Assembly: GCA_016292785.1 (NCBI GenBank)
Contig: JAEDFL010000023.1
Span: forward strand, 1-31,163
Direction: 5' to 3'
DNA length: 31,163 bases
DNA from: Clostridiaceae bacterium
Lineage (GTDB): Bacteria > Bacillota > Clostridia > Oscillospirales > Acutalibacteraceae
The notes under the pieces were generated by a model. The model searched no databases and was not told the origin of the DNA. It saw nothing but the letters and a program-made list of their open reading frames with translations. The position numbers and the translations under genes were made by a program. Below are positions 8,933-17,055 of the stretch, in pieces. Each line of letters begins with the position of its first letter. Position 1 is the stretch's first letter.

Positions 8933-9017
8933 GTATATTGAATATACAATGTTTCTTTTTAGCCGTTTTTTCCGATTTGACGTATACACATACGCCTGTC
9001 ATCGGAAGAAAACGGCT
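8933..9017. promoter_or_regulatory. Palindrome and long hairpin upstream of the rhamnose unit
   Basis: Two structures sit in the gap before the symporter gene. GTATATTGAATATAC (8933-8947) is a perfect palindrome around a central G. A long inverted repeat follows, with outer arms AGCCGTTTTTTCCGAT (8961-8976) and ATCGGAAGAAAACGGCT (9001-9017). These pair with a single bulge and contain an inner CGTAT/ATACG stem. No T-run follows, so it is not a simple terminator. They could be operators or part of an unannotated RNA. No supported protein gene occupies 8931-9185. Confidence 0.5.
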
Positions 9018-9118
9018 TCTTCATCTTATTGTGACAGCTTATTGTTTCTGTTCATTTTTGATAAACTCAACACTTCATCATTCTTTGGTACTTTTATTAT
9101 TAAATCTCACACTTTTTA

Positions 9119-9147
9119 TTGTAATTTTTATTCCTCTATGGTACAAT
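9119..9147 (+). promoter_or_regulatory. Promoter with extended -10 for the rhamnose unit
   Basis: TTGTAA (9119-9124), a 17-nt spacer, TACAAT (9142-9147) with TG at 9139-9140, 38 nt before the symporter start. Confidence 0.7.
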
Positions 9148-9185
9148 AAGCGTCATAGACATTCTGCAATACGGGAGGCTTTGCT

Positions 9186-10739
9186 TTGGCAAAAAACGGT
9201 AATAACAAACTCAACAATTTCTGGCAGCAGCTTCGACCGATGCTCGGCTACAATGCCGCAAACATTCTTTTCGGCGGTTCTACCTACATAATCAGCCTTT
9301 TCTTTATGTCTTATCTGACAGAGGTTGAGGGACTTAACACCAAACAGGCAGGCTGGGTTTTCGCCTTTGCTCACATTTGGGACGCCGTAACCGATCCCGC
9401 AATGGGACTTATCACCGACCGCACACGTTCAAAATTCGGCAAGCACCGCCGCTATCTCCTGTGGGGTATCGCTCCGATTTTCATCTCCTACTTTTTGCTT
9501 TGGAACTCCTTCGGACTTTCGCAAATCGTCAGCACGAATGTTATTACGATCTACTACACCTGTGCCTATATGCTGTTCAACACGGCTTACACCCTCGTCT
9601 GCGTTCCCTACACGGCGATGCTGCCCGAGGTCGCACCCGAATATTCGCTGAGAACTCAGTATAAATCCGTTGAATATATCTTCAATTCCGTCGGTATGGT
9701 TTCGTCATTTGTGCTTGTTTCCGCCGTCCTTGGCTTCACCGACGTTAAAACACTCAATTCATCGCCTGAGGTCAGGAGCAAATTTCTTTTCATGGGACTT
9801 GTGCTTGCCCTGTTCTTCTCCCTGCCGCTGCTTATAACATTTTTCTCGTCAAAGGAAAAGGATTCGAGGGATATTGTTGTTCCTCCCGTCAACCTCTACA
9901 ATATGCTCAACGAGTACAAGCTCGTTTTCAAGAACAGATCTTTCAGACAGTATTTCGCTCTCAGCACCTGCTATTCAATTTCAAAGGGCTTTTACAATAA
10001 CTCCAATCAGTATTTCATCAAGCACGCCGCCAAACGCTGGAACAGATACAACATTCTGAACACTATCGCAGGCGTATCGGAGGCTTCGGGCTTCCCGATC
10101 AATTATGCGCTGACGATGAAATACGGCAAACAGCTTTGCGGAAAGCTGCTCGGACCGATAATGATAGTCGGACTTGCGATCTCGCTTTTCGTCAATGAGA
10201 GCACCCCGACCTGGGTGCTGTATGCCGCTTCAGCTCTCTACTGCTTCGGCTTTTCGGGCGTCGGCTTTGTCGGCACGAACACTCAGCCCGACGTTACCGA
10301 CGTTGACGAGCTTATCACAGGCCGCCGCAGAGAGGGAGTTATCTCAACCTTCTCCTCGCTTATCAAGAAAACTATCAACGGCTTTATGGCGGCTTTCACA
10401 GGCTACATTCTTGCCGCTTTCGGCTTTCAGGTCGGTGACGGAGCCGTTCAGACCTCAATGGGTATGTTCGGTATAAAATTCACCTACTCTATCCTGCCGA
10501 TCATCTTCGCAACATTTTCAATTATCGGCATCTATCGCTACAAGATGACAAAGAGCGATCACGAGCTTATCAAGAAAGCTATCGCCGATAAGAAAGAAAA
10601 CGGAAGCGTTGAGCTGACGGACGAAGAAAAGAAAATCTGTGAGGAAATCGCAGGTCAGAAGTGGGAAAATATGTGGATCGGCAAGGCGGCCGTTCCCGAT
10701 GAGCTTGCAAAACTAACCGAAGTAAATTCAAATAACTAA
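9186..10739 (+). CDS. GPH-family sugar:cation symporter, probable rhamnose or rhamnoside importer
   Basis: 517 aa with about 12 membrane segments. The glycoside-pentoside-hexuronide signature is clear: DAVTDPAMGLITDRTRSKFG near residues 60-80, followed by the basic KHRR loop. VPYTAMLPEV and GRRREG later in the protein are also typical of the family. The start is TTG at 9186, set by GGGAGG at 9173-9178; there is no suitable ATG nearby. L-rhamnose isomerase begins 15 nt downstream, so the two genes should share a transcript and the likely cargo is rhamnose or a rhamnoside. That substrate is inferred from context; the family also carries hexuronides, pentosides and melibiose. The C-terminus is a charged cytoplasmic tail. 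Confidence 0.87.
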   Translation: MAKNGNNKLNNFWQQLRPMLGYNAANILFGGSTYIISLFFMSYLTEVEGLNTKQAGWVFAFAHIWDAVTDPAMGLITDRTRSKFGKHRRYLLWGIAPIFISYFLLWNSFGLSQIVSTNVITIYYTCAYMLFNTAYTLVCVPYTAMLPEVAPEYSLRTQYKSVEYIFNSVGMVSSFVLVSAVLGFTDVKTLNSSPEVRSKFLFMGLVLALFFSLPLLITFFSSKEKDSRDIVVPPVNLYNMLNEYKLVFKNRSFRQYFALSTCYSISKGFYNNSNQYFIKHAAKRWNRYNILNTIAGVSEASGFPINYALTMKYGKQLCGKLLGPIMIVGLAISLFVNESTPTWVLYAASALYCFGFSGVGFVGTNTQPDVTDVDELITGRRREGVISTFSSLIKKTINGFMAAFTGYILAAFGFQVGDGAVQTSMGMFGIKFTYSILPIIFATFSIIGIYRYKMTKSDHELIKKAIADKKENGSVELTDEEKKICEEIAGQKWENMWIGKAAVPDELAKLTEVNSNN

Positions 10740-10753
10740 ATGGGGGTAATCAT

Positions 10754-11998
10754 GTGACACGCTATGAATACGCAAAAGCAAAATATGCCGAAATCGGCAT
10801 CGACACCGAAAAGGTAATTGAAACACTCGCAGACGTTCCTGTTTCCGTCCATTGCTGGCAGGGCGACGATGTTACAGGCTTCGACTCAAAGCAGGCTCTG
10901 TCCGGCGGAATACAGGCAACGGGCAACTATCCCGGCAAGGCAACAACACCCGACGAGCTTATGACTGATATCGACAAGGCTTTCTCCCTCGTTCCGGGAA
11001 AAAAGAAGCTCAATCTTCACGCAAGCTATGCGATCTTTGAAGACGGCGAATTTGCCGACAGAGATAAGCTTGAGCCTAAGCACTTCGCAAAATGGGTAAA
11101 GTTCGCAAAGGACAGGGATATCGGCATCGACTTCAACCCGACATTCTTCTCTCACCCGATGGTAAAGGATAACCTCACCCTTTCCTCGCCCGACGAGGAG
11201 GTTCGCACATTCTGGGTAAATCACGGCAAGGCTTGCCTGAAAATTTCCGAATACTTTGCCAATGAGACGGGCGTTCCCTGCGTTCTCAACATCTGGATAC
11301 CCGACGGCTATAAGGATATTCCTGCCGACAGGCTCTCGCCCCGTGCAAGATTCAAGAAGTCGCTTGATGAAATCCTTTCCGTTCCCTACGACAGGAGCAA
11401 GGTATACATCACCCTTGAGTCCAAGGTTTTCGGCATCGGACTTGAATCCTACACGGTCGGCTCTGCGGAATTTGCTCTTTCATATGTAAACAGCAAGGGT
11501 ATCACTCCCCTCATGGATAACGGTCACTATCATCCGACCGAGGTTGTTTCCGACAAAATTTCTTCGCTTCTCCTTTTCAATGAGAAGATTGCGCTTCACG
11601 TCACCCGTCCCGTCCGCTGGGACAGCGACCATGCTGTTCTCTTTGACGATGAAACAAAGGAGATTGCAAAGGAGATTGTTGCACATGACGCACTCGACAG
11701 AGTGTTCATCGCAACGGACTATTTCGACGCTTCGATCAACCGCATAGCCGCATGGGTGATCGGTCTGAGAAATGTTCAGAAGGCTCTGCTCTGCGCTCTG
11801 CTCACTCCGCACAAGACGTTAGCCGAGCTTCAGGATTCAAGCCGCTTCACCGAGCTTCTTGCCGCTCAGGAGGAGCTGAAAACAATGCCGTTTGCCGACG
11901 TCTGGGAGGAATACTGCTCCCGTCAGGGCGTAATCGCCGACAGGACATGGCTTGACGAGGTCAAGAAATACGAAAGCGAAGTCCTTTCAAAGAGATAA
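10754..11998 (+). CDS. rhaA: L-rhamnose isomerase
   Basis: 414 aa, the normal length for RhaA, which converts L-rhamnose to L-rhamnulose in the cytoplasm. Family landmarks include VSVHCWQGDDVTGFD near the N-terminus, the LNLHASYAI strand, the metal-site region MDNGHYHPTEVVSDK and the HVTRPVRWDSDH segment. The start is GTG at 10754, with GGGGG at 10742-10746 upstream; the ATG two bases earlier is followed at once by a stop. It follows the GPH symporter with a 14-nt gap. Rhamnulokinase (rhaB) and rhamnulose-1-phosphate aldolase (rhaD) are absent here, so the rest of the pathway must be elsewhere. A bidirectional terminator follows. Confidence 0.95.
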   Translation: MTRYEYAKAKYAEIGIDTEKVIETLADVPVSVHCWQGDDVTGFDSKQALSGGIQATGNYPGKATTPDELMTDIDKAFSLVPGKKKLNLHASYAIFEDGEFADRDKLEPKHFAKWVKFAKDRDIGIDFNPTFFSHPMVKDNLTLSSPDEEVRTFWVNHGKACLKISEYFANETGVPCVLNIWIPDGYKDIPADRLSPRARFKKSLDEILSVPYDRSKVYITLESKVFGIGLESYTVGSAEFALSYVNSKGITPLMDNGHYHPTEVVSDKISSLLLFNEKIALHVTRPVRWDSDHAVLFDDETKEIAKEIVAHDALDRVFIATDYFDASINRIAAWVIGLRNVQKALLCALLTPHKTLAELQDSSRFTELLAAQEELKTMPFADVWEEYCSRQGVIADRTWLDEVKKYESEVLSKR

Positions 11999-12006
11999 CA
12001 GACAAA

Positions 12007-12047
12007 AAATAAGACGGAAATCGGATATGCTCCGGTTTCCGTTTTTT
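12007..12047. terminator. Bidirectional terminator between rhaA and uvrA
   Basis: ACGGAAATCGGA (12014-12025), loop TATGC, TCCGGTTTCCGT (12031-12042) with one wobble pair. A T-run follows on the plus strand (12043-12047) and an A-rich stretch at 12004-12012 gives a T-run on the minus strand. It can end both converging transcripts. Confidence 0.8.
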
Positions 12048-12048
12048 A

Positions 12049-14871
12049 TTACAGTACCTTTTTAAGATATTCTCCGGTGTATGAGCCTTTGACCTTTGCG
12101 ACCTGTTCGGGAGTTCCCTCGGCAACGATATTGCCGCCCTTGTCGCCTCCGTCGGGGCCGAGATCAATGACGTGATCCGCCGTCTTGATAACATCAAGAT
12201 TGTGCTCGATCACAAGCACGGTGTTTCCCTTATCGACAAGCTTTTGCAGAACCTCAATCAGCCTGTGAACATCGGCGGTATGCAGTCCCGTGGTCGGCTC
12301 GTCAAGAATATATATCGTCCTGCCCGTCGCAGGCTTGGCAAGCTCCGTTGCAAGCTTCACTCGCTGAGCTTCGCCGCCCGAAAGAGTAGTTGCCGCCTGA
12401 CCGAGCTTGACATATCCGAGACCTACATCAAAGAGAGTTGAAAGCTTTTTATGGATCTTCGGCACGGCTGAGAAGAAGTTGACCGCCTCCTCCACCGTCA
12501 TTTCAAGCACATCATATATGCTCTTGCCCTTATACTTGACCTCAAGGGTTTCCCTGTTATATCTCGCACCGCCGCAAACCTCGCACGGCACAAAAATATC
12601 GGGCAGGAAGTGCATTTCAATCTTCATTATTCCGTCACCCTGACAGCTTTCACAGCGACCTCCCTTGACATTAAAGGAAAATCTGCTCGCCGTGTAGCCA
12701 CGGCTTTTTGCGTCCGAGGTCATTGCGAAAAGCTCCCGGATATCATTGAATACGCCCGTGTAGGTCGCAGGATTGGAACGGGGTGTTCTGCCGATCGGTG
12801 ACTGGTCAATGTCGATAACCTTATCAAGATTTTCAATTCCGAGCATTTCATCGTGCTTTCCGGGGAAACGTTTTGCCCCGTTAAGCTCCACGGCAAGACG
12901 CTTGTATATAATCTCGTTGACAAACGACGACTTGCCCGATCCCGAAACACCCGTCACGCAGACAAATTCGCCGAGCGGAATTTTAACATTTATGCCGTTT
13001 AGATTGTTCTCCGCCGCTCCCCTGACTTCAAGGAATTTACCGTTGCCCTTTCTCCTTTCGGCAGGCACGGGAATTTTCTTTTTGCCGCTGAGGTACTGAC
13101 CTGTGACAGACTTTTCGCAGTTCATTATATCCTGCGGAGAGCCGCAGCAGACAACCTCGCCTCCGTGTATTCCCGCTCCCGGTCCGACATCGACAATGAA
13201 ATCCGCCGACACCATTGTTTCCTCATCGTGCTCAACGACGATCAGCGTATTTCCGAGATCACGAAGCTCCCTGAGGGTGTTGAGAAGCTTTGCATTGTCC
13301 TTTTGATGAAGTCCGATGCTCGGCTCGTCAAGAATGTATAAAACGCCCATCAGCGACGATCCGATCTGAGTTGCAAGGCGGATACGCTGGCTCTCTCCGC
13401 CCGAAAGCGTACCCGAATTTCTCGTCAGCGTGAGGTAATCAAGTCCTACGCTCGCAAGGAATTTCATCCTGCTTTTTATCTCCTTGATTATTGCGTCGGC
13501 GATCATCATATCTCTTTCGGACAGCTCCAGCTCATCAATAAACAAAAGAGCGTCCTTAATCGACTTACTGCAAAATTCATGTATATTTATTCCGCCGACC
13601 GTCACAAAAAGACTCTCTTTTTTCAGCCTTGCACCCTTACATTCGGGGCAGACCTCGGCAGTCATAAGCTGTTCAATTTCGGCACGGGAATACTCGCTCG
13701 TCGTCTCGGCGTATCGGCGTTCAACATTGTTGATAATACCCTCAAAATCCTTGAGATAAGTTCCCTCGCCGTAAACGCTTTTGCGTTCCATTTTTATCTT
13801 CTTTCCATCCGTGCCGTACATTATGACCTTTTTCGCCTCTTTCGGCAGATCCTTGTACGGAACATCGAGCGAAAATCCGTATTCCTTGGCAAGAGCCTCA
13901 TAATACATCAAGGCGATTGTGCCGCCCTCGGCAGCAGACCAGCCCGAAGCCTTGATCGCACCCTGACGGATAGAAAGGCTCGGATCGGGAACGACTAACT
14001 TTTCGCTGACCTTCATAAATGTGCCGAGACCGCTGCACTTCCGACAGGCTCCGAACGGATTGTTAAAGCTGAACATTCTCGGATTGAGTTCTTCCACGCT
14101 GACTCCGTGCTCCGGGCAGGCGTAGTTCTGTGAAAACATAAGCTCCTCGCCGCCGATGACGTCAATTATAATCAGTCCCTTGGAAAGGTTGGCCGCCGTT
14201 TCGACCGAATCGGAAAGTCTTCCCCTTATCTCGTCCTTGATGACAAGTCTGTCAACAATGACCTCAATATTATGCTTCTTGTTCTTTTCAAGCTTGATCT
14301 GTTCGGAAAGATCATAGGTAATTCCGTCAATCCTCACCCTGACAAAACCGCTTTTACGCACGCTTTCAAGCTCCTTGACATACTCGCCCTTTCTGCCGCT
14401 GACAATGGGTGAAAGCACCTGTATCTTTGTGCCTGTTTCAAGCTCCATAATGCTGTCAACTATCGTATCAACGCTCTGTCTGGAGATTTCTCTGCCGCAA
14501 ACAGGGCAATGCGGTATGCCGATTCGGGCATAGAGCAGACGAAGATAGTCGTATATCTCCGTGACCGTTCCGACCGTTGATCGGGGATTTTTTGATGTTG
14601 TTTTCTGATCTATCGAAATTGCGGGAGAAAGTCCCTCAATGTAATCCACCTTTGGCTTTTCCATCTGTCCGAGGAACTGTCTGGCATATGAGGAGAGCGA
14701 CTCGACATACCGTCTTTGTCCCTCGGCATAGATTGTGTCAAAGGCAAGCGACGACTTGCCCGAGCCCGACAGTCCCGTGAAAACAACGAGCTTGTCCCTC
14801 GGTATCACAACATCTACATTTTTCAGATTGTGCTCGCAGGCACCCTTAACAATTAGATTATTCTGACGCAT
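12049..14871 (-). CDS. uvrA: UvrABC excinuclease subunit A
   Basis: 940 aa, full length. UvrA is the damage-sensing ATPase of nucleotide excision repair. It has two ABC ATPase halves: Walker A GLSGSGKSS at residues 33-41 and a second GVSGSGKSS in the C-terminal half. ABC signatures LSGGESQR and LSGGEAQR are both present. Zinc-binding pairs include CPVC, CRKC, CPEC, CESC and CEVC. The start ATG at 14871 shares its A with the TAA stop of uvrB (TAATG), so the two are translationally coupled. It is the second gene of a uvrBA operon transcribed from upstream of uvrB. Confidence 0.98.
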   Translation of the reverse strand: MRQNNLIVKGACEHNLKNVDVVIPRDKLVVFTGLSGSGKSSLAFDTIYAEGQRRYVESLSSYARQFLGQMEKPKVDYIEGLSPAISIDQKTTSKNPRSTVGTVTEIYDYLRLLYARIGIPHCPVCGREISRQSVDTIVDSIMELETGTKIQVLSPIVSGRKGEYVKELESVRKSGFVRVRIDGITYDLSEQIKLEKNKKHNIEVIVDRLVIKDEIRGRLSDSVETAANLSKGLIIIDVIGGEELMFSQNYACPEHGVSVEELNPRMFSFNNPFGACRKCSGLGTFMKVSEKLVVPDPSLSIRQGAIKASGWSAAEGGTIALMYYEALAKEYGFSLDVPYKDLPKEAKKVIMYGTDGKKIKMERKSVYGEGTYLKDFEGIINNVERRYAETTSEYSRAEIEQLMTAEVCPECKGARLKKESLFVTVGGINIHEFCSKSIKDALLFIDELELSERDMMIADAIIKEIKSRMKFLASVGLDYLTLTRNSGTLSGGESQRIRLATQIGSSLMGVLYILDEPSIGLHQKDNAKLLNTLRELRDLGNTLIVVEHDEETMVSADFIVDVGPGAGIHGGEVVCCGSPQDIMNCEKSVTGQYLSGKKKIPVPAERRKGNGKFLEVRGAAENNLNGINVKIPLGEFVCVTGVSGSGKSSFVNEIIYKRLAVELNGAKRFPGKHDEMLGIENLDKVIDIDQSPIGRTPRSNPATYTGVFNDIRELFAMTSDAKSRGYTASRFSFNVKGGRCESCQGDGIMKIEMHFLPDIFVPCEVCGGARYNRETLEVKYKGKSIYDVLEMTVEEAVNFFSAVPKIHKKLSTLFDVGLGYVKLGQAATTLSGGEAQRVKLATELAKPATGRTIYILDEPTTGLHTADVHRLIEVLQKLVDKGNTVLVIEHNLDVIKTADHVIDLGPDGGDKGGNIVAEGTPEQVAKVKGSYTGEYLKKVL

Positions 14872-16826
14872 TATTTTTCCTCTCTGAGCTTGTTTATCCT
14901 GTCACGCAAATATGCGGCGTGTTCAAATTCAAGTATCTTTGCCGCCGCTTTCATCTCGGCGGTGAGCTGTTTAATGAGCTGTTCTTTCTCCGCTCTGCTC
15001 ATTCGTTTATGTGATTTTTCGTTCTTCGGCGAAGATATTTCAAGGATTTCCCTGACGTCTTTCTTAACCGTTTTCGGAACGATTGAATGTTCTTTGTTGT
15101 ATTTCTCCTGCTTTTCACGGCGGCGCAGAGTTTCTCTGATCGCTCTTTCCATTGAGTTCGTCACCGTATCGCCGTACATAATGACCTTGCCGTTGGCATT
15201 TCTTGCGGCTCGTCCTATCGTCTGAATGAGCGAGGTTTCACTTCTGAGGAATCCCTCCTTATCGGCGTCGAGTATCGCAACGAGGGATACCTCGGGAATG
15301 TCAAGTCCCTCTCTCAGAAGGTTAATTCCGACAAGCACGTCAAATTCGCCCAATCTCAGGTCACGGATAATTTTCATACGCTCTATCGTGTCAACATCGT
15401 AGTGCATATATCGCACCTTGATGCCGAGATTTTCGATATAGTCGGTAAGATCCTCCGCCATTTTCTTGGTAAGAGTTGTGACGAGCACACGCTCCTCCTT
15501 TTCAATTCTAAGGTTGATCTCGGAGATGAGATCGTCAATCTGACCGTCGGTCGGTCTGACCGAAATTTCCGGATCAAGCAAGCCTGTCGGACGGATGACC
15601 TGTTCGGCAATCTGTGCGCTTTTCTGCCGTTCAAATTCACCGGGAGTTGCGCTGACAAATATTTTCTGACCAATCTTTGAGTAAAATTCGTCAAAGGTCA
15701 GCGGTCTGTTATCGTAAGCGGACGGCAAACGGAAGCCGAAATTTATCAGGCTGTCCTTTCGTGAACGGTCGCCGCCGTACATTCCTCTGACCTGCGGCAG
15801 AGTGACGTGGGACTCATCGACAAACAGAATAAAATCATCGGGGAAGTAATCCAAAAGAGTGAACGGAGGCTCGCCCGGTTTTCTTCCTGACATAATAGCC
15901 GAATAGTTTTCAATGCCCTTGCAGAAGCCTGTTTCACGGAGCATTTCAATGTCATATTCCGTCCTTTGCTTTATTCGCTGAGCTTCAAGGAGCTTGCCCT
16001 CGGACTGAAACTTCGCAACCTGACGCTCCATTTCGGAATAGATCTGAGTTATCGCCTTTTCCATCTTTTCGGGAGATACGACATAGTGCGACGCAGGATA
16101 GATCGCAACGTGAGAAACAACGTTTTTCACCTGTCCCGTCAGAGCGTTTATCTCGCTTATTCGGTCTATTTCATCTCCGAAAAATTCAACTCTAATAGCA
16201 TTCTCGTTTGAATAAACGGGGAATATCTCAACCACATCGCCCTTAACCCTGAATTTGTTTCGGGTAAAGCTGACGTCGTTTCTTTCATACTGTATTTCAA
16301 TAAGCTTTTTAATAAGATCGTCACGGTTCTTTTCCATTCCCGTTCTCAGGGAGATAACCATACTTCTGTAATCTATGGGATCACCGAGGGAATAGATACA
16401 GGAAACGCTGGCAACGATTATCACATCTCTGCGCTCGGAAAGCGCCGAGGTTGCGGAGTGCCTGAGCTTGTCAATTTCGTCGTTTATTGCGGAATCCTTT
16501 TCTATATACGTGTCGGTAGTCGGGATATATGCTTCCGGCTGGTAGTAGTCGTAGTAGGAAACAAAATATTCAACGGCATTTTTTGGAAAAAACTCCTTAA
16601 ATTCGGAGCAGAGCTGAGCCGCCAAGGTCTTGTTGTGGGCAAGGACGAGAGTAGGTCTGTTCACTTTTTCGATAACCTTTGCCATTGTGAACGTTTTGCC
16701 CGATCCCGTAGCGCCGAGCAAGGTCTGTTCCATATAACCTTTTTCCAATCCGCTCGCAAGCTCCTCGATAGCCTGCGGCTGATCGCCCATAGGCTCAAAC
16801 GGAGCAACCAGTTCAAAATGATCCAT
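14871..16826 (-). CDS. uvrB: UvrABC excinuclease subunit B
   Basis: 651 aa. UvrB is the helicase-like subunit that receives damaged DNA from UvrA and recruits UvrC. It has Walker A GATGSGKT at residues 38-45, the beta-hairpin region rich in Tyr (YYDYYQPEAY), the DESH box, helicase motifs V/VI (LREGLD, QTIGRAARN) and a C-terminal UVR motif that binds UvrC (about residues 605-645). The ribosome binding site is a strong GGGAGGT (complement of 16833-16839). No LexA-type GAAC-N4-GTTC box was seen upstream, although uvrBA is often SOS-controlled in Firmicutes. Confidence 0.98.
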   Translation of the reverse strand: MDHFELVAPFEPMGDQPQAIEELASGLEKGYMEQTLLGATGSGKTFTMAKVIEKVNRPTLVLAHNKTLAAQLCSEFKEFFPKNAVEYFVSYYDYYQPEAYIPTTDTYIEKDSAINDEIDKLRHSATSALSERRDVIIVASVSCIYSLGDPIDYRSMVISLRTGMEKNRDDLIKKLIEIQYERNDVSFTRNKFRVKGDVVEIFPVYSNENAIRVEFFGDEIDRISEINALTGQVKNVVSHVAIYPASHYVVSPEKMEKAITQIYSEMERQVAKFQSEGKLLEAQRIKQRTEYDIEMLRETGFCKGIENYSAIMSGRKPGEPPFTLLDYFPDDFILFVDESHVTLPQVRGMYGGDRSRKDSLINFGFRLPSAYDNRPLTFDEFYSKIGQKIFVSATPGEFERQKSAQIAEQVIRPTGLLDPEISVRPTDGQIDDLISEINLRIEKEERVLVTTLTKKMAEDLTDYIENLGIKVRYMHYDVDTIERMKIIRDLRLGEFDVLVGINLLREGLDIPEVSLVAILDADKEGFLRSETSLIQTIGRAARNANGKVIMYGDTVTNSMERAIRETLRRREKQEKYNKEHSIVPKTVKKDVREILEISSPKNEKSHKRMSRAEKEQLIKQLTAEMKAAAKILEFEHAAYLRDRINKLREEK

Positions 16827-16862
16827 TCCAAGACCTCCCTGATATAGATTTACAACTTTTAT

Positions 16863-16891
16863 ATTATATCACAGCTTTATAAAAAATAAAA
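16863..16891 (-). promoter_or_regulatory. Extended -10 promoter for uvrBA
   Basis: On the minus strand, TATAAT (16868-16863) is preceded by TGA, giving TGATATAAT. The -35 region 17 nt upstream reads TTTTAT, which is weak, so the extended -10 probably carries recognition. Confidence 0.6.
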
Positions 16892-16965
16892 GTGCATGAG
16901 TTGCTTTTTCAGGAAGAAACCGTAAAGCAGTTTTTTCTATATGTGAATATAAATTTAATCAGATA

Positions 16966-16993
16966 AAAAATAGTACAATTTTTAACTATTTTT
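16966..16993. promoter_or_regulatory. Inverted repeat just upstream of the HTH gene promoter
   Basis: AAAAATAGT (16966-16974) and ACTATTTTT (16985-16993) form a perfect 9-bp inverted repeat with a 10-nt spacer, ending 3 nt before the -35 box at 16996. Its position suits an operator, possibly for the HTH protein encoded downstream; this is inference. The AT-only-rich composition makes chance occurrence possible. Confidence 0.45.
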
Positions 16994-16995
16994 AA

Positions 16996-17025
16996 TTGAC
17001 AAATATTGGAATATAGTGATATAAT
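16996..17025 (+). promoter_or_regulatory. Strong promoter for the HTH gene
   Basis: Consensus TTGACA (16996-17001), an 18-nt spacer, consensus TATAAT (17020-17025) preceded by TGA (17017-17019). Confidence 0.85.
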
Positions 17026-17055
17026 TTAAAGTATTGTTAAAGGAGAGAAGATAAT

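Noticed and set aside
8938..9291. 117-aa plus-strand frame upstream of the symporter
   Set aside because: It overlaps the promoter and the start of the symporter gene, has no ribosome binding site, and its composition is that of AT-rich noncoding DNA.
16827..17055. Possible LexA box between uvrB and the HTH gene
   Set aside because: No GAAC-N4-GTTC or close variant was found on either strand.
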